A stretch of 7,124 bases of DNA from Burkholderiales bacterium (GCA_021298875.1 JAJTHJ010000401.1:1-7124); one strand, 5' to 3'; positions 1-5,896 are shown, counted from the first letter of the stretch. A program made the numbers and translations. Notes: a model not told the origin generated them from the sequence alone.

Positions 1-902
1 CCCTTGCCGTAGTAGAGCGTCACGCCCACCGCGTCGCCCTTGACCAGCACCGCGTTCATCGCACCTTCCACACTCGCCAGCAGCCGCTCCTTGGGCACCA
101 GCGTCGGGTGCACGCGCAGCTCGATGCCCTGCTGCCGACGCTTGGCGATACCGAGCAGCTTGATCCGGTAGCCCAATTGCTCGGCGTAGCGGATGTCTTC
201 GGCCGCGAGCTGGCCGATGCCTTCGGTGGTCGCGCCGTCGAAGTTGATCGGCACGCCGAAGGCGATCGACGCCAGCAGCGTCAACTTGTGCGCGGCGTCG
301 ATGCCCTCGATGTCGAAGGTCGGGTCGGCTTCGGCGTAGCCGAGCTTCTGCGCCTCGGCCAGCACGGTCGCAAACGGCAGGCCACGGGCGCGCATTTCCG
401 ACAGGATGAAGTTGCTGGTGCCGTTGATGATGCCGGCGATCCACTCGATCCGGTTGGCCGACAGGCCCTCGCGCAGCGCCTTGACGATCGGGATGCCCCC
501 GGCGACCGCCGCCTCGAAGGCGACCATCACGTCGCGCTCCTGCGCGGCGGCGAAGATCTCGTTGCCGTGCACCGCCAGCAGCGCCTTGTTGGCAGTGACC
601 ACGTGCTTGCCGTGCGCAATCGCCTCCAGCACCAGCGTGCGCGCCGGCTCGTAGCCGCCGATCAGTTCGACCACGATGTCGATGTCCGGGTGGCGGACGA
701 TGTCCTGCGGGCTGGAGGTGATCGGCAGGTCGGGGCCGACGGCGGCGCGCGCTTTGGCCACGTCGCGCACGGCGACCGCGGCGATCTCGATCCCGCGCCC
801 CGCGCGGCGCTGGATTTCATGTTGATTGCGGCGCAGCACCTCGAAGGTGCCGCGGCCCACGGTACCCAGGCCCAGCAGGCCGACTTTGATCGGTTGAATC
901 AT
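1..902 (-). CDS. hom: Homoserine dehydrogenase, N-terminal 300 residues (runs off the left edge)
   Basis: Reduces aspartate semialdehyde to homoserine with NAD(P)H, the branch step to threonine and methionine; cytosolic. Translating the minus strand from the ATG at 902 gives MIQPIKVGLLGLGTVG, a Rossmann start with the GxGxxG fingerprint at residues 11-16. VVTANKALLA follows at about 101-110, then the AAVAGGIPIVK segment at about 131-141 and NGTSNF at about 160-165. FDIEGIDAAHK then places Asp202 and Lys206 four residues apart, matching the catalytic Asp/Lys pair of the family. Family members are usually about 430-440 residues, so about 135 residues, including the C-terminal ACT regulatory domain, should lie outside the window. 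The start is supported by the conserved N-terminus; only a weak GGA is seen upstream. The gene lies 96 bp downstream of alaC on the same strand, so co-transcription is likely. In betaproteobacteria thrC often follows, but that is not visible here. No frameshift in the visible part. Confidence 0.96.
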   Translation of the reverse strand, partial: MIQPIKVGLLGLGTVGRGTFEVLRRNQHEIQRRAGRGIEIAAVAVRDVAKARAAVGPDLPITSSPQDIVRHPDIDIVVELIGGYEPARTLVLEAIAHGKHVVTANKALLAVHGNEIFAAAQERDVMVAFEAAVAGGIPIVKALREGLSANRIEWIAGIINGTSNFILSEMRARGLPFATVLAEAQKLGYAEADPTFDIEGIDAAHKLTLLASIAFGVPINFDGATTEGIGQLAAEDIRYAEQLGYRIKLLGIAKRRQQGIELRVHPTLVPKERLLASVEGAMNAVLVKGDAVGVTLYYGK

Positions 903-920
903 CGGAAGTCCAAAGTCACC

Positions 921-995
921 GTCGTCCCGAGCGCAGCGAGGGATCTGCCTTTCCTGCCGATTGCAAAGCAGGTTCCTCGCTCCGCTCGGAACGAC
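921..995. repeat. Imperfect inverted repeat (dispersed REP-like element) between alaC and hom
   Basis: The left arm at 921-948 and the right arm at 968-995 are 28 nt each and complementary at about 24 positions. They are separated by a 19-nt loop. The core of each arm is a GAGCGNAGCGAGG-type sequence, a short repeat seen scattered through intergenic DNA of many beta- and gammaproteobacteria (recalled, not searched). It fills most of the gap between alaC and hom. As RNA it would form a long hairpin, but there is no U-tract on either side, so it is more likely a mobile or dispersed palindrome, or an mRNA-stability or attenuation element, than a classical terminator. Confidence 0.75.
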
Positions 996-998
996 AAC

Positions 999-2219
999 TC
1001 ACACCAGTACCGGCGTGCGCTCCACCGTCCGCACCGGCATCAACCCATCCCGGCGGAACATGTCCTTGATGCCGCGCACCGCCTGCCGCGTGCGCTGCTC
1101 GTTTTCGATCAGCGCAAAGCGCACGTGATCGTCGCCGTAGTCGCCGAAACCAATCCCCGGCGACACGGCGACCTTGGCTTCGGCCAGCAGCCGCTTGGCA
1201 AACTCCAACGATCCCGCCGCCTTGTACGGCTCGGGAATCTCGGCCCAGATGTACATCGAGGCGCGGGGCACCTCGACCATCCAGCCCGCCTCGTGCAGGC
1301 CGCGCACCAGCACGTCGCGGCGCTTTTGGTATTCGCGGCGTACTTCTTCGACACACTCTTGCGGGCCTTCGAGCGCGGCGATCGACGCCACCTGGATCGG
1401 CGTGAAGGTGCCGTAGTCGTGATAACTCTTGATCCGCGCCAGCGCGGCCACGAGGTCCCTATTGCCGACCATGTAGCCGATCCGCCAGCCGGCCATGCTG
1501 TAGCTCTTGCTCATCGTGAAGAACTCGACCGCCACGTCGCGCGCGCCCGGCACCTGCATGATCGACGGCGCCTTGTATCCATCGAACACGATGTCGGCAT
1601 AGGCGAGGTCGTGCACCACGTAGATGCCGTGGGTCCTGGCCAGCGCCACCACGCGGCGGAAGAACTCCAGATCGATGCACTGCGCGGTCGGGTTGCTGGG
1701 GAAGCCCAGGATCATCATCTTGGGCTTGGGCAGCGACTCGCGGATCGCCCGCTCCAGCTCGGAGAAAAAGTCCACGCCGCGCGTCATCCGCACCGAGCGG
1801 ATGTCGGCGCCCGCGATGATCGCGCCGTAGATGTGGATCGGATAGCTCGGGTTGGGCACCAGCACCGTGTCGCCGCGCTCGAGTGTCGCCAACATCAAGT
1901 GCGCCAGCCCTTCCTTGGAGCCGATGGTGACGATCGCCTCGGAGTCCGGGTCGAACTCCACGCCGTAGCGGCTGGCGTACCAATTGGTGATCGCGCGCCG
2001 CAGCCGCGGAATGCCCTTGGATACCGAGTAGCCGTGGGTGCTGGGGCGGGTGGCGGCCTCCACCAGCTTGTCGACGATGTGTTTGGGCGTGGGGCTGTCC
2101 GGGTTGCCCATGCTCATGTCGATGATGTCTTCGCCGCGGCGGCGCGCGGCCATTTTCAGCTCGCCGGTGATGTTGAAGACGTAGGGCGGCAGGCGCTTGA
2201 TGCGCGGGAAATCGGGCAT
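999..2219 (-). CDS. alaC: Alanine aminotransferase (AlaC/YfdZ-type class I PLP aminotransferase)
   Basis: Transfers an amino group between glutamate and pyruvate to make alanine; PLP-dependent and cytosolic. The 406-residue product is close to the roughly 412 residues of E. coli AlaC and matches it almost throughout: LPPYVFNITGELKMAARRRG near the start, GNPD at 38-41, THGYS at 61-65, GSKEGLAHLMLATL at about 100-113 and NPSYPIHIYGA at 123-133. PLP-site residues are visible: Asn176 in SNPTAQ, Asp204 in HDLAYAD, Lys238 in SKSYSMAGWRIG (the Schiff-base lysine) and Arg246. Arg367 in DHVRFALIEN should bind the substrate carboxylate. The reading frame is open to 2354, but homology begins at the ATG at 2219 (MPDFPRIKRLPPYVFN), so that start is chosen. 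It has no clear Shine-Dalgarno sequence. The gene is divergent from the Mth938-type gene and is followed by hom after 96 bp. No truncation or missing active-site residue. Confidence 0.96.
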   Translation of the reverse strand: MPDFPRIKRLPPYVFNITGELKMAARRRGEDIIDMSMGNPDSPTPKHIVDKLVEAATRPSTHGYSVSKGIPRLRRAITNWYASRYGVEFDPDSEAIVTIGSKEGLAHLMLATLERGDTVLVPNPSYPIHIYGAIIAGADIRSVRMTRGVDFFSELERAIRESLPKPKMMILGFPSNPTAQCIDLEFFRRVVALARTHGIYVVHDLAYADIVFDGYKAPSIMQVPGARDVAVEFFTMSKSYSMAGWRIGYMVGNRDLVAALARIKSYHDYGTFTPIQVASIAALEGPQECVEEVRREYQKRRDVLVRGLHEAGWMVEVPRASMYIWAEIPEPYKAAGSLEFAKRLLAEAKVAVSPGIGFGDYGDDHVRFALIENEQRTRQAVRGIKDMFRRDGLMPVRTVERTPVLV

Positions 2220-2246
2220 GTGGCAAAGGCGGTCGCGGCGGGCGCG

Positions 2247-2274
2247 TTGTCGTGTGGATAAACCTGTGCATAAT
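2247..2274 (+). promoter_or_regulatory. Putative sigma70 promoter for the Mth938-type gene and bcp
   Basis: A TTGTCG at 2247-2252 (4 of 6 to the -35 consensus) is followed after 16 bp by CATAAT at 2269-2274 (5 of 6 to the -10). The predicted transcription start is near 2281, giving a leader of about 30 nt before the TTG start at 2311. It is the most AT-rich short stretch in a GC-rich intergenic region, which supports the assignment. The -10 element and the spacer overlap two DnaA-box matches. No equally good promoter was found for alaC on the other strand. Confidence 0.5.
2253..2273 (-). promoter_or_regulatory. Tandem pair of DnaA-box matches
   Basis: Read on the minus strand, 2253-2261 is TTATCCACA and 2265-2273 is TTATGCACA. 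Both fit the DnaA-box consensus TTATNCACA exactly. They have the same orientation and are separated by 3 bp (12-bp centre-to-centre). They sit between the divergent alaC and Mth938-bcp units and cover the spacer and -10 of the putative rightward promoter. Bound DnaA would therefore be expected to block that promoter. Consensus and spacing are seen directly; binding and regulation are inference. Confidence 0.55.
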
Positions 2275-2301
2275 TGTGCCGGAAACAAGCCTTTCGCTCT
2301 C

Positions 2302-2313
2302 GGAGCCCTCTTG
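2302..2313 (+). promoter_or_regulatory. Ribosome-binding site that sets a TTG start
   Basis: GGAG at 2302-2305 lies 5 nt before TTG at 2311. The frame is open to the left as far as 2197, but those codons overlap the alaC start and the promoter and show no family resemblance. Translation from the TTG gives M-K-L-H, the usual N-terminus of this family in proteobacteria. Confidence 0.7.
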
Positions 2314-2685
2314 AAGCTGCACGCGGACGCGCCCACGGCATTGAACACCGTCACGGCCTACGGTCCCGGCTTCATCGAAATCAATCGGGTTCGCCACCAG
2401 CGCAGCGTGGTCGTGATGCCCGATGCGGCGGTCGAGCCGTTTGCCGCCGCGAGCTTCGACGGGCTGCTCCCCGAACACTTCGACGCGCTGGCCGACCTGC
2501 GGCCTGAAGTAGTGTTGCTCGGCACCGGCAGCCGCCAGCGCTTCCCGCACCCGAGGCTCACGCGCATGCTTGCGCAGGCGCGCATCGGAGTGGAGGCAAT
2601 GGACACCCAGGCGGCCGGCCGCACCTACAACATCCTGATGGCCGAAGGCCGCCGGGTGCTCGCGATCTTTCTGTTCGACTCGTAA
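2311..2685 (+). CDS. Mth938-like domain protein (DUF498/DUF598 family)
   Basis: A 124-residue protein of the Mth938/DUF498 family, which includes human NDUFAF3, a mitochondrial complex I assembly factor. The bacterial role is not established, so no reaction is assigned. Family features visible are KLHAD at the start, a YGPGFIEIN-type strand, the Val-rich VVVMPD segment, RPEVVLLGTGSRQRFPHP in the middle, then IGVEAMDTQAAGRTYNILMAEGRRV near the C-terminus. The length equals that usual for the family, which supports the TTG start with GGAG 5 nt upstream. There is no signal peptide or membrane segment. The stop is 8 nt before the bcp start, so the two are probably one operon driven by the promoter at 2247-2274. 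The gene is divergent from alaC, with 91 bp between start codons. Confidence 0.88.
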   Translation: MKLHADAPTALNTVTAYGPGFIEINRVRHQRSVVVMPDAAVEPFAAASFDGLLPEHFDALADLRPEVVLLGTGSRQRFPHPRLTRMLAQARIGVEAMDTQAAGRTYNILMAEGRRVLAIFLFDS

Positions 2686-2693
2686 GGACCTCC

Positions 2694-3158
2694 ATGCCCG
2701 TTGCACTCGACAAGAAAGTCCCCGACTTCGCCGCTGCGGCGACCGGCGGCGAGGTGAAGCTCTCCGCGCTGAAAGGCAAGACCGTCGTGTTGTACTTCTA
2801 CCCGAAGGACAACACGCCCGGCTGCACTACCGAAGGCAGCGACTTCGCCGCCGCGTACGCGAAGTTCAAGAAAGCAGGCGCGGTCGTCTACGGCATCTCG
2901 CGCGACAGCTTGAAGTCGCACGAGGGCTTCAAGACCAAGATGGGGTTTCCGTTCGAGCTGATCTCCGACCCCGAGGAGAAGCTGTGCGCGCTGTTCGATG
3001 TGATGAAGATGAAGAACATGTACGGCAAACAGGTGCGCGGCGTGGAGCGCAGCACCTTCGTGATCGACAGCAGCGGCAAACTCGCGCGCGAATGGCGCGG
3101 TGTGAAGGTGCCGGGGCATGTCGATGAGGTGCTGGCCTTCGTCCAAAGCCTCGCCTGA
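2694..3158 (+). CDS. bcp: Thioredoxin-dependent peroxiredoxin, Bcp/PrxQ type, apparently 1-Cys
   Basis: Reduces hydrogen peroxide and organic hydroperoxides; cytosolic. The 154-residue length is typical of Bcp. Visible features are KVPDF near the start, a VVLYFYPKDNTPGCTTEG active-site segment with peroxidatic Cys44, GISRDSLKSH at about 67-76, FELISDPEEKLC at about 87-98, KNMYGK, and the ERSTFVID strand carrying the conserved Arg. E. coli Bcp has a second Cys five residues after the peroxidatic one; here that position is Ser49. The alternative resolving position known in Xanthomonas PrxQ (in the SHxxF segment) is Lys80. The only other Cys is Cys98, so the enzyme is probably 1-Cys, resolved by an external thiol, or uses Cys98. 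AAGGA at 2684-2688 overlaps the upstream stop codon and sits 5 nt before the ATG, which indicates coupling to the preceding gene. Confidence 0.95.
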   Translation: MPVALDKKVPDFAAAATGGEVKLSALKGKTVVLYFYPKDNTPGCTTEGSDFAAAYAKFKKAGAVVYGISRDSLKSHEGFKTKMGFPFELISDPEEKLCALFDVMKMKNMYGKQVRGVERSTFVIDSSGKLAREWRGVKVPGHVDEVLAFVQSLA

Positions 3159-3208
3159 CGCACCCGAGTCGTTTCCGATATCCATCGCCGAGCTTCGATT
3201 GCTGCGGT

Positions 3209-3304
3209 CTTCCCTCACCCCAACCCCTCTCCCGGTGGGAGAAGGGCCTTACCAACCCTCTCCCACCGGGAGAGGGTGGCCGCGAAGCGGCCGGGTGAGG
3301 GAAG
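3209..3304. repeat. Nested palindromic intergenic repeat between bcp and phoH
   Basis: An outer perfect 12-bp inverted repeat (CTTCCCTCACCC at 3209-3220, complement at 3293-3304) encloses two inner hairpins. The first pairs 3225-3246 with 3256-3276, about 21 bp with one unpaired base; each of its arms is itself palindromic around CCCGGTGGG or CCCACCGGG. The second is a 6-bp stem GGCCGC/GCGGCC at 3278-3283 and 3287-3292 with a GAA loop. This is the CCCTCACCCCAACCCC-type dispersed repeat frequent in proteobacterial intergenic DNA (recalled, not searched). It separates bcp from phoH and may end or damp read-through, but there is no U-tract. Confidence 0.85.
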
Positions 3305-3364
3305 GCTGCGGCAATCGGAGTTGTGCATTCGACTTCCGCCGCTCTCGCTAACCCCGCTCCCTCG

Positions 3365-4948
3365 ATGCCACTACCCAAGCCCCCCACCAAGCCCGCCACC
3401 CTCCTCGTCGCCCTGCCCCCCGCGGCCAAGCCCCCCAAGCCTGTCGTTGCCGAGCCCGTCGCCCGTGCGCCGCTGCCGCCCGTCGCACCGCCCACGCCGG
3501 CCACCCGACTGGCGCTGGTGGAGAGCAAACCCAGAAACGGCCGCAAACCGCGCCCCGCCACCGGGCCGCGCAAGCTCTTCGTGCTCGACACCAACGTGCT
3601 GATGCACGATCCGACGAGCCTCTTCCGCTTCGAGGAGCACGACATCTTCCTGCCGATGGTGACGCTGGAAGAACTCGACAATCACAAAAAGGGCATGTCG
3701 GAAGTCGCGCGCAACGCGCGCCAGGTCAGCCGCTCGCTCGATGCGCTGGTGGCCGCGTGCAAGACGCCGATCGAGGACGGCATCCCGCTCGCCGGCCAAG
3801 GCCACGTCGATGCGCGCGGGCGGCTGTTCTTCCAGACGCAGGCGGCGGCTGGGCCGTTACCCGCCACCCTGCCCGCCGGTAAAGCCGACAACCAGATCCT
3901 GGGCGTCGTGCGCGCGCTGCAAGACATCCACCCTGGGCGCGAGGTGGTGCTGGTGTCCAAGGACATCAACATGCGCGTCAAGGCGCGCGCGCTGTCGCTG
4001 CCGGCGGAGGACTACTTCAACGACAAGGTGCTGGAGGACACCGACATCCTCTACACCGGCACGCTGCGATTGCCGGCCAACTTCTGGGACAAGCACGGCA
4101 AGTGCATGGAATCCTGGCAGCAGGGCGGCTACACCTTCTACCGGGTCAGCGGCCCGCTGGTGGCCGACTGGCTGGTCAACCAGTTCGTCTATCTGGACGA
4201 AGGCACGCCGTTTTGCGCGCAGGTCAAGGAGATCCGCGGCAAGACCGCGGTGCTGCGCGTGCTGCGCGATTACACCCACGGCAAGAACGCGGTGTGGGGC
4301 GTGACCGCGCGCAACCGCGAGCAGAGCTTTGCGCTCAACCTGCTGATGGACCCGGACTGCGACTTCGTCACGCTGATCGGCCAGGCCGGCACCGGCAAGA
4401 CGCTGATGACGCTCGCCGCGGGGCTGGCACAGACGCTGGATGCGCGCCGCTACAGCGAGATCATCGTCACCCGTGCCACCGTGCCGGTGGGCGAGGACAT
4501 CGGCTTCCTGCCCGGCACCGAAGAAGAAAAAATGGCGCCGTGGATGGGTGCGCTGGAAGACAACCTGGAGGTGCTGAACAAGTCCGGCGACGGCGGTGGC
4601 GGCGACTGGAACCGCCAAGCCGCCAACGACCTGATCCGCAGCCGCATCCGCATCAAGTCGATGAACTTCATGCGTGGCCGCACCTTCATGGTCAAGTTCC
4701 TGATCGTCGACGAAGCGCAGAACCTCACACCCAAGCAGATGAAGACGCTGGTGACGCGTGCCGGCCCCGGCACCAAAGTCGTCTGCTTGGGCAACATCGC
4801 GCAGATCGACACGCCGTATCTGACCGAAGGCAGTTCGGGCATCACCTACGTGGTCGATCGCTTCAAGGGCTGGCCGCACTCGGGCCACGTGACCCTGCAA
4901 CGGGGCGAGCGCTCGCGGCTCGCGGATCACGCGGCGGACGTGCTGTAA
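3365..4948 (+). CDS. phoH: PhoH family protein: PIN-domain ribonuclease fused to PhoH ATPase
   Basis: A 527-residue cytosolic protein of the long PIN-PhoH class, believed to be an ATP-driven RNA helicase/RNase (family knowledge). Residues 1 to about 65 are a Pro/Ala-rich, probably disordered tail. The PIN domain starts at about 70 with KLFVLDTNVLMHDP, first metal-binding acid Asp75; LEELDNHKKG follows at about 101-110, and SKDINMR places Asp200. The PhoH ATPase has Walker A GQAGTGKT at 339-346, Walker B FLIVDEAQN with Asp449-Glu450, then GNIAQIDTPYL and a C-terminal ERSRLADHA. Start choice: the ATG at 3365 gives MPLPKPPTKPA, the N-terminus I recall for betaproteobacterial homologues, but it has no Shine-Dalgarno sequence. 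A GTG at 3323 in the same frame has GGAG only 2 nt upstream and would add 14 residues. The gene is preceded by the nested repeat and followed by a strong hairpin. No frameshift; all key motifs are present. Confidence 0.93.
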   Translation: MPLPKPPTKPATLLVALPPAAKPPKPVVAEPVARAPLPPVAPPTPATRLALVESKPRNGRKPRPATGPRKLFVLDTNVLMHDPTSLFRFEEHDIFLPMVTLEELDNHKKGMSEVARNARQVSRSLDALVAACKTPIEDGIPLAGQGHVDARGRLFFQTQAAAGPLPATLPAGKADNQILGVVRALQDIHPGREVVLVSKDINMRVKARALSLPAEDYFNDKVLEDTDILYTGTLRLPANFWDKHGKCMESWQQGGYTFYRVSGPLVADWLVNQFVYLDEGTPFCAQVKEIRGKTAVLRVLRDYTHGKNAVWGVTARNREQSFALNLLMDPDCDFVTLIGQAGTGKTLMTLAAGLAQTLDARRYSEIIVTRATVPVGEDIGFLPGTEEEKMAPWMGALEDNLEVLNKSGDGGGGDWNRQAANDLIRSRIRIKSMNFMRGRTFMVKFLIVDEAQNLTPKQMKTLVTRAGPGTKVVCLGNIAQIDTPYLTEGSSGITYVVDRFKGWPHSGHVTLQRGERSRLADHAADVL

Positions 4949-4955
4949 ACGCACA

Positions 4956-4977
4956 AACGGCCGCTTGCGCGGCCGTT
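4956..4977 (+). terminator. Hairpin terminator after phoH
   Basis: A perfect 9-bp stem (AACGGCCGC at 4956-4964 pairing with 4969-4977) with a TTGC loop begins 8 nt after the phoH stop. The downstream T-run is poor (TTATC) and the stem is flanked by A on the left, so it could act in both directions. That would suit its place between phoH and a formerly convergent tRNA-Ser. Confidence 0.7.
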
Positions 4978-4984
4978 ATCGATC

Positions 4985-5013
4985 TGGCGGAGAGGGTGGG
5001 ATTTCGAACCCAC
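4985..5013 (-). other. tRNA-Ser 3'-end fragment, probable attachment-site duplicate
   Basis: Read on the minus strand from 5013, the order is T-stem GTGGG, loop TTCGAAAT, T-stem CCCAC, acceptor strand CCTCTCC, discriminator G, then CCA at 4987-4985. This is the 3' end typical of proteobacterial tRNA-Ser with a GGAGAGG acceptor. The 5' acceptor partner, D-arm, anticodon arm and variable arm are not found in the next 100 bases to the right, so it is not a tRNA gene. The T-loop has 8 bases instead of 7 (an extra A on this strand), consistent with a copy no longer under selection. The CCA end faces phoH and the broken end faces the phage-like genes, as expected for the distal att copy after integration into a tRNA 3' end. 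Confidence 0.8.
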
Positions 5014-5141
5014 TGGCGGCGCGGCCAGTCAGATCAAGGGCTTGCGGAGGTCACCGCGACGGTGGTGTCGCAGTGTCGCGCCTCGAGGGCGCTATGTCAA
5101 GCAAGAGATTCCGGCGCGGCATTCACGTGTAACCAACCCAC

Positions 5142-5174
5142 CGGCTCCCCAAAGCCGAATCGGCCATCGCCGAT
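5142..5174 (-). terminator. Two small adjacent hairpins downstream of the phage-like operon
   Basis: CGGCT at 5142-5146 pairs with AGCCG at 5153-5157, and ATCGGC at 5159-5164 pairs with GCCGAT at 5169-5174. They lie 22 nt beyond the stop of the last minus-strand gene and could end its transcription. Stems are only 5 and 6 bp and no T-run follows, so this is a weak call. Nothing else recognisable was seen in 5014-5195. Confidence 0.25.
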
Positions 5175-5195
5175 CACGTGAACGCCGCAGCGGAA

Positions 5196-5648
5196 TCACT
5201 CGCCTGCCGGCCCGTCTGCCGGCACCTGCGCCGGGCGCTGGGGCCAGACCAGCAGGTTACCGGCCCGAAGATCAAACGTGTTGCCGTTTCGGTAGTGCAC
5301 GCGTTCCCAAGGAAGCGCCCCGGCCAGGATGCGGGCAGGCCGGGTCGGCTTCCCGCTGTGATAGAGCACGGGCACCCGGATGAACGCGGTGCCGCGGCTT
5401 CCGCCGTAGCGACCACTGCCATACCTCGCGCCAGGGAACTCCCGAGCAAGCCGGACGGCCCCGTCGATCTCGAGTACCATGAGATCCTGGAAGATGCGAA
5501 GGGCCGCGAGGCCCAGGGCCTCATCGATGACCGCTTCGTTCATCGTCGGCCCGTAGTGGCCGGATGCGCTGGCTACCCAGAGGCCCCGACGGGTTCGCCG
5601 GTAGCCACGCTTGGCGAGTTCCAGCGCGGAGAGCGCCTCGACGGTCAT
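5196..5648 (-). CDS. HNH-like phage protein with degenerate active site
   Basis: A 150-residue protein, last gene of the leftward operon. Near the C-terminus, residues 117-132 read VHYRNGNTFDLRAGNL, resembling the HNH core of phage endonucleases (VHHxNGNxLDNRxxNL). His118, Asn121-Gly122-Asn123, Asp126, Arg128 and Asn131-Leu132 fit. The second His of the usual HH pair, the expected general base, is Tyr119, and the Asn after Asp126 is Leu. It may therefore bind DNA without cutting, or use another residue. The N-terminal 100 residues are not recognised; a Gly/Arg/Tyr-rich stretch lies at about 73-86. The ATG at 5648 is chosen because it forms an ATGA overlap with the stop of the upstream gene and homologous-looking sequence begins near it. 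A longer in-frame start at 5690 would run deep into that gene. No Shine-Dalgarno sequence is seen, consistent with translational coupling. Confidence 0.6.
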   Translation of the reverse strand: MTVEALSALELAKRGYRRTRRGLWVASASGHYGPTMNEAVIDEALGLAALRIFQDLMVLEIDGAVRLAREFPGARYGSGRYGGSRGTAFIRVPVLYHSGKPTRPARILAGALPWERVHYRNGNTFDLRAGNLLVWPQRPAQVPADGPAGE

Positions 5649-5884
5649 GACGCGGTGCGCCGGCGCAGCGGATGGGCTTCGGTGACCCAAAATCCGCTGC
5701 GGCTCACACTCATGCCGCGAGCGGTCATCTCAGATGTGTCGAGGCAACGCCGTGGGTACGGCGTGCCCTTGCGCTCGGCGACCCGATGCTTGTCAAAGGC
5801 AGCTACCGAGTTGAAAAGCGCCGAGCAGGTCGGGCACTGATTGCGATCAGTGCGGAGCGGCGGGCGTCGGGTCTTCTCTGACAT
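5645..5884 (-). CDS. Small phage protein, FDXHR-type putative zinc-binding
   Basis: A 79-residue protein. CPTC (Cys17, Cys20), then FDKHR at 30-34 (His33), then Cys47 in RRCLDTSEM make a likely four-ligand zinc site (C-x2-C, H, C). The order NQCPTCSALFNSVAAFDKHR, a short gap, RRCL, ARGM and SGFWV matches the FDXHR family of small phage proteins as I recall it. Members are often annotated only as putative zinc-binding proteins; function unknown, perhaps DNA binding. A TGAGGA-type Shine-Dalgarno lies about 9 nt before the ATG and overlaps the stop of the preceding gene. The 3' end overlaps the HNH-like start by 4 nt (ATGA). The pair next to each other fits a phage accessory operon. Confidence 0.72.
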   Translation of the reverse strand: MSEKTRRPPLRTDRNQCPTCSALFNSVAAFDKHRVAERKGTPYPRRCLDTSEMTARGMSVSRSGFWVTEAHPLRRRTAS

Positions 5885-5896
5885 TCAGGTCAGTCC

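Noticed and set aside
921..995. Rho-independent terminator for alaC
   Set aside because: The stem is long enough, but the loop is 19 nt and there is no T-run on either strand; a dispersed repeat fits better.
108..2261. A 717-residue plus-strand open frame across hom and alaC
   Set aside because: It is antisense to two well-supported genes; its composition is rich in Arg, His, Asp and Ala with low-complexity texture typical of shadow frames in GC-rich DNA, and it has no family resemblance.
2253..2273. A chromosomal replication origin at the DnaA boxes
   Set aside because: Only two boxes, no AT-rich unwinding region, and no dnaA, dnaN, rpmH or parAB nearby.
1459..2706. A 415-residue minus-strand open frame spanning the alaC start, the promoter region and the Mth938-type gene
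   Set aside because: It crosses a divergent intergenic region and reads alaC in the wrong frame and the Mth938 gene in antisense; shadow frame.
3209..3304. CRISPR-like or direct repeat array
   Set aside because: The repetition is inverted and nested, not regularly spaced direct repeats with unique spacers.
3857..4954. A 365-residue minus-strand open frame opposite phoH, and the plus-strand frame 4102-5181 overlapping phoH
   Set aside because: Both are shadows of phoH, which carries intact PIN and Walker motifs. The second also runs through the terminator and the tRNA fragment.
4985..5080. A complete tRNA-Ser gene
   Set aside because: Only the T-arm and 3' acceptor strand are present; no partner for the acceptor strand, no anticodon arm, and an 8-base T-loop.
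5178..5840. A 220-residue plus-strand open frame opposite the HNH-like and FDXHR genes
   Set aside because: The minus strand carries recognisable motifs, ATGA overlap and Shine-Dalgarno; the plus frame has none.
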